A stretch of 32,851 bases of DNA from positions 1-32,851 of the forward strand of contig OMIX01000032.1 of NCBI GenBank assembly GCA_900299195.1. The letters are read 5' to 3'. Source of the stretch: Deltaproteobacteria bacterium (GTDB taxonomy: Bacteria > Bdellovibrionota > FAC87 > UBA2466). Shown piece after piece: positions 24,748 to 32,851 of the stretch (position 1 is the first letter of the stretch; each line of letters begins with the position of its first letter). The notes below the pieces were generated by a model, which saw only the letters and a program-made list of their open reading frames with translations, searched no databases and was not told the DNA's origin. The position numbers and the translations under genes were made by a program.

Positions 24748-24972
24748 CTACTCCTTAACTTCTGTTAGCTCGACCAAATGAGGAACCCTTCGAACCATTC
24801 CTCGGATTGCACCGGTATCAGTAACAACACTCGAATCGTTCAATTTTCGCAAACCGAGAGTCCTTACGATAGTTCTCATCCACTGAGGGGTGCCAATCAC
24901 GCTTTTAACAAGCTTTACCTGAATTTTTTTTCCGCTAGCCTCTTGAGTAGCTACTTTTTTTGTCTTTTCCAT
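24748..24972 (-). CDS. rpmD: 50S ribosomal protein L30
   Basis: 74 residues. The core KIQVKLVKSVIGTPQWMRTI followed by LGLRKLNDSSVV is typical L30. About 15 Lys-rich residues precede the core (MEKTKKVATQEASGK), so it is longer than E. coli L30 (59). The ATG at 24972 is used; the gap to rpsE is 15 nt. Confidence 0.96.
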   Translation of the reverse strand: MEKTKKVATQEASGKKIQVKLVKSVIGTPQWMRTIVRTLGLRKLNDSSVVTDTGAIRGMVRRVPHLVELTEVKE

Positions 24973-24987
24973 AGTTACTTTCTGCGA

Positions 24988-25491
24988 TTAATAAGCGCTC
25001 TCTTGAGCGCTTCTAGATTTTAGAACATCTTCAGGAAGCCTCATTCGGGTAAGCCCATTTAGGGTCGCTCTCACTAAATTGTGAGGGTTAGTGGTACCGA
25101 AAGATTTGGTTAGAGCGTTTCTAACTCCCGCTAACTCAAGAACTGATCGACAAGCTCCTCCAGCAATAATTCCAGTTCCATCCGAAGCTGGTTTCAATAA
25201 CACTGAAGCTGCTCCATATTTACCTATAATTTCATGAGGGAAGGTCCCTTGGTTCAGAGCTAACTTAACCATGTTTTTTCTGGCTGATTCTCCAGCCTTC
25301 CGAATAGCCTCAGGAACTTCTCGAGCTTTTCCTAAACCAACACCTACATGACCTGCGGAATCTCCAACTACAACAATAACGCTAAAACTAAACCGCCGGC
25401 CACCTTTCACTACTTTCGCAACGCGATTGATGTAAACAATACGTTCAGATAATTCTAATTCGTTTGGATTAATTTTCTTAGCTGGCATCAT
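24988..25491 (-). CDS. rpsE: 30S ribosomal protein S5
   Basis: 167 residues. The dsRNA-binding-like N-domain includes [20 protein letters not shown] and the C-domain [19 protein letters not shown]5 contributes to decoding fidelity near the A-site tRNA entrance. Two consecutive ATG codons (25491 and 25488) are possible starts, and the first overlaps the rplR stop by one base (TAATG). Confidence 0.97.
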   Translation of the reverse strand: MMPAKKINPNELELSERIVYINRVAKVVKGGRRFSFSVIVVVGDSAGHVGVGLGKAREVPEAIRKAGESARKNMVKLALNQGTFPHEIIGKYGAASVLLKPASDGTGIIAGGACRSVLELAGVRNALTKSFGTTNPHNLVRATLNGLTRMRLPEDVLKSRSAQESAY

Positions 25492-25874
25492 TAGAACTTA
25501 AGCCCTGCCTCTCTTGCGCTCTCAGCGAGAGCTTTAACACGCCCATGATATTCATAGCCGTTTCGATCAAATAGAACTCTATCTATTTTTTTCTCCACAG
25601 CACGTTGACCAATTAAACTTCCTAGTAGTTTTGCCGCCTCAAGATTTTTCTTGGACTTCAAAGACTTAAAGCTATCTTCCTGTGTGTTCGCTTGGGCTAA
25701 AGTGTTCCCTTTCAAATCGTCCACAATTTGAGCGTACATGAACTTATTACTACGGTAGACGACCAATCGAGATATGGAACCCATATGACGAACAATCTTC
25801 TTTCTAATTCGTTCCTTTTTTTGGATTCGAATGACCTGTCTTGGATTGGTGTTAGTACGAATCTTGTTACTCAT
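25491..25874 (-). CDS. rplR: 50S ribosomal protein L18
   Basis: 127 residues. It shows [27 protein letters not shown] in pieces (basic N-terminus, then RLVVYRS) and the closing [25 protein letters not shown] region. L18 binds 5S rRNA with L5. It starts with ATG 3 nt after the rplF stop and is coupled to rpsE by the TAATG overlap. Confidence 0.97.
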   Translation of the reverse strand: MSNKIRTNTNPRQVIRIQKKERIRKKIVRHMGSISRLVVYRSNKFMYAQIVDDLKGNTLAQANTQEDSFKSLKSKKNLEAAKLLGSLIGQRAVEKKIDRVLFDRNGYEYHGRVKALAESAREAGLKF

Positions 25875-25877
25875 AAC

Positions 25878-26429
25878 CTACTTACCGCCTCCCGCTCCCG
25901 CAGTTTTACCTTGTTTCAAGGTAATGACTTCTCCAACATATCGGATCCCTTTACCTTTGTAGGGTTCAGGTGGTTTGATTTTCCGCAATGTGGATGCTGT
26001 TTGCCCTAGTAATTCTTTGTCTGCGCCTTTTAAGCAAATTTTAGTATTAGCTTCTACAGTAGCAGAGATACCTTGTGGCAGAATAAACTCAACTGGGTGA
26101 GAGAACCCGAGCGACATATTTAACTTGTTCCCTTGAACTTGCGCTCTGTAACCGACCCCTTGAAGCTCCAAATCCTTGCTGTACCCCTCAATAACCCCTT
26201 TCATCATATTGCTGATGAGGGTTCGTGAGAGTCCATGAAGGCTCTTGCTTGTAGAATTTGAAGAAGAGTTCAGTACATGTACTTCCTCACCTTTAACCTC
26301 TACAGAGATATGAGAAGGTAGAGTACGTTTTAAAGTACCCAGCTTTCCACTGACTTCTACCACAGGAGCTGCAAATTTTACTTTGACTCCTGATACAATT
26401 TTTATAGGTTTTTTTCCAACTCTTGACAT
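25878..26429 (-). CDS. rplF: 50S ribosomal protein L6
   Basis: 183 residues from the ATG at 26429, which gives the normal start MSRVGKKPIKI. The frame is open to a TTG at 26450, inside rpsH. The C-terminal signature PEPYKGKGIRYVGEVITLK is intact. L6 sits near the sarcin-ricin loop. The ribosome-binding site is weak, and the gap to rpsH is 5 nt, so it is probably translated by reinitiation. Confidence 0.96.
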   Translation of the reverse strand: MSRVGKKPIKIVSGVKVKFAAPVVEVSGKLGTLKRTLPSHISVEVKGEEVHVLNSSSNSTSKSLHGLSRTLISNMMKGVIEGYSKDLELQGVGYRAQVQGNKLNMSLGFSHPVEFILPQGISATVEANTKICLKGADKELLGQTASTLRKIKPPEPYKGKGIRYVGEVITLKQGKTAGAGGGK

Positions 26430-26434
26430 AAGTA

Positions 26435-26839
26435 TTACCAAATAGTGCAAAGAAGTTCGCCACCCACTTTGTGTTCTCTTGCTAATTCATCATTGAGAAC
26501 ACCCCGTGAAGTAGAAACAACAGCCATTCCAATTCCATCTAAAACTTTAGGCATTTTGCTGTGGGAGACGTAAACCCTTCGGCTAGGCTTGCTGACCCGT
26601 CTCAACCCATGAATCACTGGTTGGTTTTTTCCCACGTATTTAAGATAAATTCTTAATAGCCCAGTTTTATCGGTCGGAGATTGGCGGTAGAGTTTGTAGT
26701 TTTTAATAAAACCAGCTCTTTGCCAAAGATCCACAATTGAAACTTTCAACTGCGTAGGCACAACATCAACTTTGCGATGACGTGCTTTATTTGCGTTTCT
26801 GACTCGAGTTAATAAATCTGCTATAGGATCTGTCATCAT
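26435..26839 (-). CDS. rpsH: 30S ribosomal protein S8
   Basis: 134 residues from the first of two tandem ATGs (26839); the second (26836) gives [15 protein letters not shown], closer to the usual start. The C-terminus has the conserved [24 protein letters not shown]8 binds 16S rRNA and in enterobacteria represses the spc operon. It lies 6 nt after rpsN. Confidence 0.97.
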   Translation of the reverse strand: MMTDPIADLLTRVRNANKARHRKVDVVPTQLKVSIVDLWQRAGFIKNYKLYRQSPTDKTGLLRIYLKYVGKNQPVIHGLRRVSKPSRRVYVSHSKMPKVLDGIGMAVVSTSRGVLNDELAREHKVGGELLCTIW

Positions 26840-26845
26840 AATCTT

Positions 26846-27031
26846 TTACCAACTTGCTTTAATTACTCCAGGAATAAGCCCTTCCAATGCCAGCTTACGA
26901 AAACACAGACGACACAATCTGAATTTTCTTAAGAACGCCCGCGATCTACCGCATCTAGGACAACGATTATATTTTCGTGTCTTAAATTTGGGCTTACGAG
27001 CCGCTTTTACCATCATCGAAGTCTTAGCCAT
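26846..27031 (-). CDS. rpsN: 30S ribosomal protein S14, zinc-binding short form
   Basis: 61 residues, the short zinc form (E. coli has a 101-residue zinc-free form). Cys24, Cys27, Cys40 and Cys43 in [10 protein letters not shown] and [11 protein letters not shown] form the zinc site. S14 packs in the head of the small subunit. It lies between rplE and rpsH as usual. Confidence 0.97.
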   Translation of the reverse strand: MAKTSMMVKAARKPKFKTRKYNRCPRCGRSRAFLRKFRLCRLCFRKLALEGLIPGVIKASW

Positions 27032-27050
27032 GTATTACCCTTTTCTAAAT

Positions 27051-27596
27051 TTACTTTTTGCGGAAAGGCATGCCCAACTTTTCTAGAAGCTCATACCCTT
27101 CTTTATTAGTTTCAGCACTAGTGACAAACGTAATGTTCATGCCTCTAGCCTTATCTACCTTTTCGAAATTGATTTCTGGAAAAATGATCTGTTCTTTAAT
27201 CCCTAAACAGTAGTTTCCTGACCCATCGAATCCAGTCGGAGAACAACCTCTAAAGTCTCTAACTCGTGGTAACGAAACATTAGTTAACCTATCCAGGAAT
27301 TCATACATTCGAGTTCCACGCAGAGTCACAACCGCCCCTAATGGCATTCCTGCTCTTAATTTAAAAGCAGCAATAGCTTTCTTAGCGCGAGTCATTTTGG
27401 GTTTCTGCCCAGTTATCAAAGACAACTCTTCCATTGCTTTGTCCATGACCTTGATATCGCTCGTTGCCTCTTTCAGGCACATGCTAACAACGATCTTTTT
27501 AAGCTTTGGACACTGCATGGGGTTTTGATATTCAAATCCCTTCATGAGCTCAGGAACTACTTTTTTGTTATAATGTTCAAATAATCTTGGCTTCAT
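27051..27596 (-). CDS. rplE: 50S ribosomal protein L5
   Basis: 181 residues from the ATG at 27596, which has AGG 7 nt upstream; the GTG one codon earlier is an alternative. Typical L5 stretches are [35 protein letters not shown] and [12 protein letters not shown]5 binds 5S rRNA and contacts the P-site tRNA. It lies 11 nt after rplX. Confidence 0.97.
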   Translation of the reverse strand: MKPRLFEHYNKKVVPELMKGFEYQNPMQCPKLKKIVVSMCLKEATSDIKVMDKAMEELSLITGQKPKMTRAKKAIAAFKLRAGMPLGAVVTLRGTRMYEFLDRLTNVSLPRVRDFRGCSPTGFDGSGNYCLGIKEQIIFPEINFEKVDKARGMNITFVTSAETNKEGYELLEKLGMPFRKK

Positions 27597-27607
27597 CACA
27601 ATACCTA

Positions 27608-27937
27608 CTACTTATCCAATTGAGTTTTGCAATCTTTGCAAAAACGAACCTTTTTTCCGGATTCTAAAGTCTTTCTTCCTGTTCGGACTCCAGAACTACA
27701 TTTGTCACAATAAAGAAGCACATTAGATGCAGAAATTAAACCCTCAACTTCTACAATTCCACCGGCTGATTTTTGTGTCGGCTTAGAGTGCTTCTTGATC
27801 ATATTTAGCTTCTCAACAAGAACTCGACCTTTTTTCTGGTTAACCCGGAGAATTTTCCCAGTTTTACCACGTTCTTTGCCAACCATGACTTGAACGACGT
27901 CGTTTTTCTTAACATGAGTTACTGTCACGCCCGTCAT
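27608..27937 (-). CDS. rplX: 50S ribosomal protein L24 with zinc-ribbon
   Basis: 109 residues. The KOW motif [17 protein letters not shown] is at about residues 17-33. The C-terminal part carries Cys77, Cys80, Cys100 and Cys103 (YCDKC and FCKDC), the zinc-ribbon form. L24 is an assembly initiator near the exit tunnel. It overlaps rplN by ATGA. Confidence 0.97.
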   Translation of the reverse strand: MTGVTVTHVKKNDVVQVMVGKERGKTGKILRVNQKKGRVLVEKLNMIKKHSKPTQKSAGGIVEVEGLISASNVLLYCDKCSSGVRTGRKTLESGKKVRFCKDCKTQLDK

Positions 27938-28311
27938 AACACCTCCGGCGCAAGCGAAATAATTTTCATAAAGCCGTCTTTAGATGGAACACGAACCTCT
28001 CTAGCTACTGGTCCGAAAATACGAGTCCCAACTGGTTCTAGGTTGTTGTTTAGAAGAACGGCCGCATTGTCATCAAATCGTATATATGAACCGTCAGGTC
28101 TTCTAATTTCTTTTTTTGTTCGGACAACCACAGCTTTCATTACCGCCCCTTTTTTAACTTTCGAGGTTGGTAAAGCATCTTTAATGGTTACAACGATTAC
28201 ATCCCCAATTGAGGCATAACGACGTTTACTACCACCGAGGACCTTAAAACACATGACTTGCCGAGCCCCGGAGTTGTCGGCAACATTTAGATATGTTTCA
28301 CTCTGAATCAT
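27934..28311 (-). CDS. rplN: 50S ribosomal protein L14
   Basis: 125 residues: [20 protein letters not shown], then [20 protein letters not shown], all typical L14. It forms an inter-subunit bridge and is the first gene of the spc block. Both ends overlap neighbours by ATGA (rpsQ upstream, rplX downstream), so S17-L14-L24 translation is probably coupled. Confidence 0.98.
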   Translation of the reverse strand: MIQSETYLNVADNSGARQVMCFKVLGGSKRRYASIGDVIVVTIKDALPTSKVKKGAVMKAVVVRTKKEIRRPDGSYIRFDDNAAVLLNNNLEPVGTRIFGPVAREVRVPSKDGFMKIISLAPEVL

Positions 28312-28583
28312 TCTGCTACTCGCTTTTCAACAATCTTGATTAATCTGAAATTCTTATGTCGAGATAGTGGTCTTGTTGACTCAGCCATGACTACATCTCC
28401 CAATCTGCTCTCGTTTTTTTCATCGTGAATGAACAAGCGTTTTTGATGTATCAATTTCTTGTGATACAGCCGATGGTCTTGAGTTCGCTTAATCTCGATA
28501 ATACGAGTTTTGGTCATTTTATCGCTAACCACTACCCCTCGGACTACTTGTCTTCTACCCTGTTTATTTTCTACAGTCGCCAT
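28308..28583 (-). CDS. rpsQ: 30S ribosomal protein S17
   Basis: 91 residues. It shows [21 protein letters not shown] and [21 protein letters not shown], the S17 OB-fold core. It is a primary 16S rRNA-binding protein. The ATG has AGAGGG about 7 nt upstream. Confidence 0.98.
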   Translation of the reverse strand: MATVENKQGRRQVVRGVVVSDKMTKTRIIEIKRTQDHRLYHKKLIHQKRLFIHDEKNESRLGDVVMAESTRPLSRHKNFRLIKIVEKRVAE

Positions 28584-28596
28584 GAATTAACCCTCT

Positions 28597-28905
28597 TTAT
28601 TCCTTGATCTTCTTAGCGCTGCTTTTTTTGGCAGTAGCTTTTTTTGTGGCTGGCTTATCTTGAGGGGCTTCAACATCAGCTTTTGCAGCTACAACTGTCT
28701 TGGCTCCCACATCTCCAGCTTTGATTTTTTCATTAAGAATAGTCTGAGCTCTAGCAATATCTTTCCTCAGTTTCTTAAAGATACTTGTATCTTTGGCTTC
28801 AGCTGTACGTGCTTGGAATCGAGCTCTGAAAAGCTCTTCTCCCCATTGACGGCAGCGAGCTCTTAGCTCATCTACACCTAGTGTTCTTAATTCTTTCGCG
28901 TCCAT
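28597..28905 (-). CDS. rpmC: 50S ribosomal protein L29 with Lys/Ala-rich tail
   Basis: 102 residues, against about 63-70 in most bacteria. The two-helix L29 core occupies roughly residues 1-62 ([18 protein letters not shown], then FKKLRKDIARAQTILNEK). A tail of about 40 residues follows, rich in Ala, Lys and Val (DKPATKKATAKKSSAKKIKE). L29 lies at the exit tunnel and helps form the docking site for trigger factor. The start overlaps the rplP stop (TAATG). Confidence 0.95.
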   Translation of the reverse strand: MDAKELRTLGVDELRARCRQWGEELFRARFQARTAEAKDTSIFKKLRKDIARAQTILNEKIKAGDVGAKTVVAAKADVEAPQDKPATKKATAKKSSAKKIKE

Positions 28906-29321
28906 TATAAACTCACACCTCTTTGAATAAACTTAGTCCGCAATGGGAGCTTGTGACTAGCAAGAGTCAAAGCTTGTTTGGCAGTGGCAGCATCTACCCC
29001 CTCCATTTCGAACAAAATTCTTCCAGGCTTAATTACAGCTACCCAATATTCTGGAGCCCCTTTTCCTCCGCCCATTCTCGTTTCAGCAGGTTTTCTGGAG
29101 ACCGGCTTGTCTGGGAAAATACGGATAAACATTTTGCCCACTTTTTTCGCATATCGGGCAATAGCCACCCTGCTTGCTTCAATTTGCTTAGAAGTAATTC
29201 TTCCACACTCTAGGGCTTGAAGACCGTAATCACCAAAGTTTAAGTCTGAGCCTCTATAGGCTTTACCTTTCATCCGGCCCTTCTGAACTCTTCTATATTT
29301 AACTCGTTTTGGACTTAACAT
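28905..29321 (-). CDS. rplP: 50S ribosomal protein L16
   Basis: 138 residues. [19 protein letters not shown], then [20 protein letters not shown] are diagnostic. L16 organises the A-site tRNA elbow contacts. AAAGGAAATTT precedes the ATG. It follows rpsC by 32 nt. Confidence 0.98.
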   Translation of the reverse strand: MLSPKRVKYRRVQKGRMKGKAYRGSDLNFGDYGLQALECGRITSKQIEASRVAIARYAKKVGKMFIRIFPDKPVSRKPAETRMGGGKGAPEYWVAVIKPGRILFEMEGVDAATAKQALTLASHKLPLRTKFIQRGVSL

Positions 29322-29353
29322 AAATTTCCTTTAACACCAAAAATAACAGTATC

Positions 29354-30022
29354 TTACGCCTCTGCAGCTGCTTCTACTCGAGTCATGGTGCTCTTTCTTT
29401 CGATGATCTCACCCTTGTATACCCATACTTTGACCCCAATTTGGCCATAGGTTGTATACGCTTCTGCGAAGCCATAATCAATATCTGCGCGTAAAGTATG
29501 CAGGGGAACACTTCCTTCAGCGTATCTCTCGGTTCGAGCAATCTCAGCACCACCTAAGCGGCCCGCACACTGAATTTTGATACCTTTTACACCAAACTTA
29601 AATGCTTGGCTCATTGCTTTTTTCATGGCTCTTCTAAAAGCAATTCTCTTTTGAAGTTGGTCTGCTACGCTAGCAGCTATTAGTTGCGCATCAGCTTCAG
29701 CTTTTCTAACTTCTAAAATGTTAATAAAAACTTCTGATTTGGATAGTTTCTGAACTTCCGCTCGTAACTGGTCGATACCAGTACCTTTTTTACCAATCAC
29801 AATACCTGGTCGGGCAGTATGAATGTTAATTTTGACTTTGTTAGCTAGGCGCTCAATATCAACTTTCGAAATTCCCGCGTGGTTTAGTTTCTTCTTCAGA
29901 AATTCACGCAGTTTTAAATCCTCGTGAAGAAAGTTCGAATATTCACGAACGCTAAACCATCGGGAGGCCCAAGTTTTGTTGACTCCCAGTCTAAAACCAA
30001 TTGGATGTGTCTTTTGTCCCAC
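29354..30022 (-). CDS. rpsC: 30S ribosomal protein S3
   Basis: 222 residues. The N-terminus is [17 protein letters not shown], and the KH domain includes [18 protein letters not shown]. The C-domain has [19 protein letters not shown]3 lines the mRNA entry site. The start is GTG at 30022 with AGAGGA 6 nt upstream. Confidence 0.98.
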   Translation of the reverse strand: MGQKTHPIGFRLGVNKTWASRWFSVREYSNFLHEDLKLREFLKKKLNHAGISKVDIERLANKVKINIHTARPGIVIGKKGTGIDQLRAEVQKLSKSEVFINILEVRKAEADAQLIAASVADQLQKRIAFRRAMKKAMSQAFKFGVKGIKIQCAGRLGGAEIARTERYAEGSVPLHTLRADIDYGFAEAYTTYGQIGVKVWVYKGEIIERKSTMTRVEAAAEA

Positions 30023-30033
30023 AGTTTCCTCTT

Positions 30034-30369
30034 CTATCTAGCTTCATCAAGAACCACTGTTACATGGCTCATTTTTTTCTTAATTTTGGTAGCTCGTCCC
30101 ATTGCTCTAGGCATGAAGCGCTTTAAAATGGGGCCGTCGTCGACTGTAACTCGTTTGACATACAAGTTATCCAAATCGATACCACCTTTTTCTCGGGCAT
30201 TGGCTACGGCAGAGTCCAAAAGAACAGAAAGCAACTTCGCACCTTTTTTCTGGCAAAAATCCAACTGGTGGTGGGCTCTTTCTACAGGAAGACCCTTACA
30301 AAGGTCCCCTACTAACCGCATCTTTCTGGGAGTAATTCTCGCGTAACGTAATGTTGCTGTAACTTCCAT
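30034..30369 (-). CDS. rplV: 50S ribosomal protein L22
   Basis: 111 residues. It contains [17 protein letters not shown], the tunnel-lining beta-hairpin region and the C-terminal [21 protein letters not shown]22 lines the nascent-peptide exit tunnel. It starts with ATG 3 nt after rpsS. Confidence 0.98.
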   Translation of the reverse strand: MEVTATLRYARITPRKMRLVGDLCKGLPVERAHHQLDFCQKKGAKLLSVLLDSAVANAREKGGIDLDNLYVKRVTVDDGPILKRFMPRAMGRATKIKKKMSHVTVVLDEAR

Positions 30370-30372
30370 AAA

Positions 30373-30660
30373 CTACTTTCCTTCTTCCACTTTAGTTTTT
30401 CTATCACCAGAGTGGGCATGGAAGGTTCGAGTAGGTGCAAACTCACCTAGCTTATGACCAACCATGTTTTCAGTAATGAAAACCGAGTGAAATTTGTGTC
30501 CGTTATGAACTGCTAAAGTAAGCCCCAGCATTTCTGGTACAACAGTTGAACTTCGTGACCAAGTTTTTAAAACCTTTTTGTCATTACTTGCTTGTGCTTT
30601 CTCAGCTTTTTTCAATAAGTGCGAAGCCACAAAAGGGCCTTTTTTAATGGAGCGAGCCAT
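30373..30660 (-). CDS. rpsS: 30S ribosomal protein S19
   Basis: 95 residues. [20 protein letters not shown], then [20 protein letters not shown] and [17 protein letters not shown] are highly conserved S19 segments. S19 lies in the head, next to S13. It follows rplB by 3 nt. Confidence 0.98.
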   Translation of the reverse strand: MARSIKKGPFVASHLLKKAEKAQASNDKKVLKTWSRSSTVVPEMLGLTLAVHNGHKFHSVFITENMVGHKLGEFAPTRTFHAHSGDRKTKVEEGK

Positions 30661-30663
30661 GTT

Positions 30664-31485
30664 TTATTTTCTCCTCCTAATGATGAACCTATCAGTTCTC
30701 TTAGAATTTCTAGTTTTCTTACCTTTAGTCTTTTTACCCCAAGGAGTGACAGGATGACGTCCCCCTGATGATTTTCCTTCACCACCGCCGAGTGGATGAT
30801 CCACTGGATTCATCGAGACACCTCGATTGTGAGGTCTGAAGCCTAACCAACGCATTCTGCCTGCTTTACCAATGACTTCATTCTCGTGTTCAAGATTTCC
30901 AACCTGACCCACAGTAGCCCAGCATTTATCTGAAACAATTCTCAATTCTCCAGATGGCATCCGTAACTGAGCATAGCCCCCTTCAAAGCCAACCAATTGC
31001 ACCATCGAGCCGGCACTTCTGGCCATTTTCCCGCCAGCTCCAGGTCGCACCTCAATATTGTGAAGGTTGGTACCCGCAGGAATCTTTTTAAGCGGCAATG
31101 CATTTCCTATTTGGATATCTGCAGTCTCGGAAGCAACAATCGTATCGCCAGCTTTAATTCCAACTGGTGCAAGAATATAGCGTTTTTCTCCATCAGAGTA
31201 ATTGACTAGAGCAATACGGGCTGATCGATTTGGATCGTACTCTAAACCGACTACCTTACCAGGGATGTTACGTTTATCCCTTTTGAAGTCGATCATTCTG
31301 TACTTGCGTTTGTGCCCACCTCCTCGAAATCGTGAGGTGATACGACCGTAGTTGTTACGTCCGCCTGTGCTGGGCTTGATCTTGACCAAGCTCTTTTCAG
31401 GCTTTTTATCCAAAAGTTCGTTATAGTCGATTTGTGTCAGAAACCGACGTGCAGGTGTTACAGGTTTAAAAGCTTTGATTGGCAT
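30664..31485 (-). CDS. rplB: 50S ribosomal protein L2
   Basis: 273 residues, standard length. It shows [19 protein letters not shown], and in the C-domain [20 protein letters not shown] with the conserved His near the peptidyl-transferase centre, then [14 protein letters not shown]. It starts 2 nt after the rplW stop. Confidence 0.98.
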   Translation of the reverse strand: MPIKAFKPVTPARRFLTQIDYNELLDKKPEKSLVKIKPSTGGRNNYGRITSRFRGGGHKRKYRMIDFKRDKRNIPGKVVGLEYDPNRSARIALVNYSDGEKRYILAPVGIKAGDTIVASETADIQIGNALPLKKIPAGTNLHNIEVRPGAGGKMARSAGSMVQLVGFEGGYAQLRMPSGELRIVSDKCWATVGQVGNLEHENEVIGKAGRMRWLGFRPHNRGVSMNPVDHPLGGGEGKSSGGRHPVTPWGKKTKGKKTRNSKRTDRFIIRRRK

Positions 31486-31487
31486 CT

Positions 31488-31766
31488 TTAACTCGCGACA
31501 AAGTCAAACTTGTCACCCTCCTTCAATTTTACGATGGCTTTTTTCCACAATATACGCTTACCAGGCATTTTGCCGAGGCGTCTTGCTTCTTTACGGGCAA
31601 CAAGTGTGTTCACTCGAACTACTTTCACGCCGAAAAGTTTCTCTACAGCCTTTTTAATTTCCGTTCGATTAGCATCAAGAGCCACTTCAAATGCGTACTC
31701 ATTGTAGAAGTTAGAACGGAGAGTGTTCTTTTCAGTAATAATGGGGCGTTTAATAATGTTATACAT
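31488..31766 (-). CDS. rplW: 50S ribosomal protein L23
   Basis: 92 residues. [17 protein letters not shown] at the N-terminus and [17 protein letters not shown] are typical. L23 is at the exit-tunnel rim and is the docking site for trigger factor and SRP. Its start overlaps the end of rplD by 8 nt. Confidence 0.98.
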   Translation of the reverse strand: MYNIIKRPIITEKNTLRSNFYNEYAFEVALDANRTEIKKAVEKLFGVKVVRVNTLVARKEARRLGKMPGKRILWKKAIVKLKEGDKFDFVAS

Positions 31767-32397
31767 GGGATAACCGCTCCGTTAATTTCTTAGCTGCTTT
31801 ACTGCTCACGATAATGTTTTTGTATTTCAAAATATCGAAGACATTAATGCCTTCAGGCTTGAGAAACTTAACTTTGTTAAGGTTCTTAACGCTCTTGTTG
31901 AAGAACTGTTCTGCGTCACCTTCTCCTGAATTAACAAATAATGCACTGTCGACTTCAAAGGACTTGAGACAGTCTTTAGCAGCTTTAGTACTTGGTTTGC
32001 TGAGTTCCAATTTGTCTACAACAAAAAGTCTATCTTCCTTTTGGTTTAATGATAGCGCAGTAACTAAAGCAGCACGCATCACCTTTTTATTGATCTTATG
32101 AGCGACTCTACGAGGCTTTGGACCGTGAGCCTTACCACCACCCACGAAAATAGGCGCCTTTTCATCTCCGTGTCGTGCCTGACCGGTTCCTTTTTGTTTG
32201 TAAACTTTCTTACGCGTACCCTGTACCTCTGTTCGAGTACGGGAATTGGCAGTTTTAAATTCGTATCTCCAGGCTAATTGTGCCCTGACAGCATCATTTA
32301 GTAGGTGAGGGCGAATTTCGCCCGCGAATACGGAATCATTTAAATCGATGGTTCCGACTTTCTTTTTGCTTAGATCATATAATGGTAACGACGGCAT
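31759..32397 (-). CDS. rplD: 50S ribosomal protein L4
   Basis: 212 residues. The extended tunnel loop (QKGTGQARHGDEKAPIFVGG) and RRVAHKINKKVMRAAL are typical. L4 lines the exit tunnel and in E. coli represses the S10 operon. GAGGT lies about 7 nt before the ATG. It is preceded directly by rpsJ (9-nt gap) where rplC would normally sit. Confidence 0.98.
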   Translation of the reverse strand: MPSLPLYDLSKKKVGTIDLNDSVFAGEIRPHLLNDAVRAQLAWRYEFKTANSRTRTEVQGTRKKVYKQKGTGQARHGDEKAPIFVGGGKAHGPKPRRVAHKINKKVMRAALVTALSLNQKEDRLFVVDKLELSKPSTKAAKDCLKSFEVDSALFVNSGEGDAEQFFNKSVKNLNKVKFLKPEGINVFDILKYKNIIVSSKAAKKLTERLSHV

Positions 32398-32406
32398 GTA
32401 ACAACC

Positions 32407-32715
32407 TCACAAAGTAATACTGACATCGATACCAGCAGACAGATCGAGCTTCATAAGTGAGTCGATAGTGTTTTGCGTGGGCTCGAGAATGTCGATGAGC
32501 CGTTTATGTGTTCTGATTTCAAATTGCTCACGTGATTTTTTGTCAACGTGAGGCGAACGCAGCACAGTGTAACGATTGACTTTAGTAGGTAGGGGAATGG
32601 GCCCTGCTACTTTCGCTCCAGTGCGCTTGGCTGTATCTACAATTTCAGATACCGATTGGTCCAACAGTTTATAGTCGAACGCTTTTAACCGAATGCGTAT
32701 CTTTTGACTCTGCAC
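32407..32715 (-). CDS. rpsJ: 30S ribosomal protein S10
   Basis: 102 residues. [19 protein letters not shown], then [20 protein letters not shown] and [16 protein letters not shown] are diagnostic. S10 lies in the head and also binds NusB in antitermination. The GTG start at 32715 has GGAG about 5 nt upstream, formed by the last codon of tuf. It is 2 nt from the tuf stop, so there is no S10-type leader. Confidence 0.98.
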   Translation of the reverse strand: MQSQKIRIRLKAFDYKLLDQSVSEIVDTAKRTGAKVAGPIPLPTKVNRYTVLRSPHVDKKSREQFEIRTHKRLIDILEPTQNTIDSLMKLDLSAGIDVSITL

Positions 32716-32717
32716 AA

Positions 32718-32851
32718 CTACTCCAGAATTTCAGTTACGACCCCAGCTCCTACCGTTCTGCCACCTTCACGGATAGCAAATCGGACCTCTTTTTCCATAG
32801 CGATAGGAGTAATGAGTTCTACCTCAACTGCGACGTTATCGCCAGGCATAA
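32718..32851 (-). CDS. tuf: Elongation factor Tu, C-terminal end (partial)
   Basis: The last 43 residues of EF-Tu, reading [20 protein letters not shown] and ending [10 protein letters not shown]. This is the end of beta-barrel domain 3, which binds aminoacyl-tRNA. The gene continues beyond the window edge. Its position directly before rpsJ matches the usual str-S10 junction. Confidence 0.97.
   Translation of the reverse strand, partial: MPGDNVAVEVELITPIAMEKEVRFAIREGGRTVGAGVVTEILE

Noticed and set aside
26430-26450. TTG at 26450 as the L6 start
   Set aside because: It lies inside rpsH and adds residues foreign to L6; the ATG at 26429 gives the standard MSRVGKKPI start.

Overview
The window comes from a Gram-negative bacterium of moderate-to-low G+C. 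It encodes an LPS enzyme (LpxC), prolipoprotein diacylglyceryl transferase and two predicted outer-membrane beta-barrels. The gene content and the style of the envelope proteins fit Bdellovibrionota or related former Deltaproteobacteria. That placement is inference from general resemblance, not from a database comparison.

Region 1 (1-5282, + strand) is a tightly packed run: the 3' part of a TPR protein, prmA (ribosomal protein L11 methyltransferase), and a complete thiamine/TPP ABC importer, thiB-thiP-thiQ. The ThiB reading frame carries an extra N-terminal membrane-anchored domain. Region 2 (5272-10184) has lpxC on the minus strand, convergent with thiQ, then a + strand operon galU - secreted protein of unknown function - priA, joined by ATGA overlaps.

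Region 3 (10185-17209) is a patchwork of envelope-related genes on both strands: a site-2-protease-like M50 metalloprotease, an outer-membrane barrel, a small very basic protein, lgt, a GT4 glycosyltransferase, a second barrel, a DegT/DnrJ/EryC1 sugar aminotransferase, and a secreted coiled-coil protein. Two of these genes (the M50 protease and the glycosyltransferase) have a -10 hexamer exactly 7 nt before the start codon and no Shine-Dalgarno, which suggests leaderless mRNAs.

Region 4 (17237-32851, minus strand, read right to left) is the ribosomal-protein supercluster: the end of tuf, then rpsJ, rplD, rplW, rplB, rpsS, rplV, rpsC, rplP, rpmC, rpsQ, rplN, rplX, rplE, rpsN, rpsH, rplF, rplR, rpsE, rpmD, rplO, secY, adk, map, infA, rpmJ, rpsM, rpsK, rpsD, rpoA, rplQ, then a TlpA-like thioredoxin. 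The order is canonical except that rplC (L3), normally between rpsJ and rplD, is absent: only 9 nt separate those two genes. The only sizeable non-coding gap in the cluster (21106-21264, between infA and rpmJ) holds mutually exclusive hairpins, one with a terminator-like T-run, followed by a promoter whose spacer is a perfect palindrome. I read it as the control region of the alpha operon (rpmJ-rpsM-rpsK-rpsD-rpoA-rplQ). The four genes after it all start with GTG.

No tRNA, rRNA, CRISPR array, insertion sequence or prophage gene was recognised. No gap without a gene exceeds about 300 bases; the longest are 6229-6439, 16331-16531, 15013-15193 and 21106-21264.
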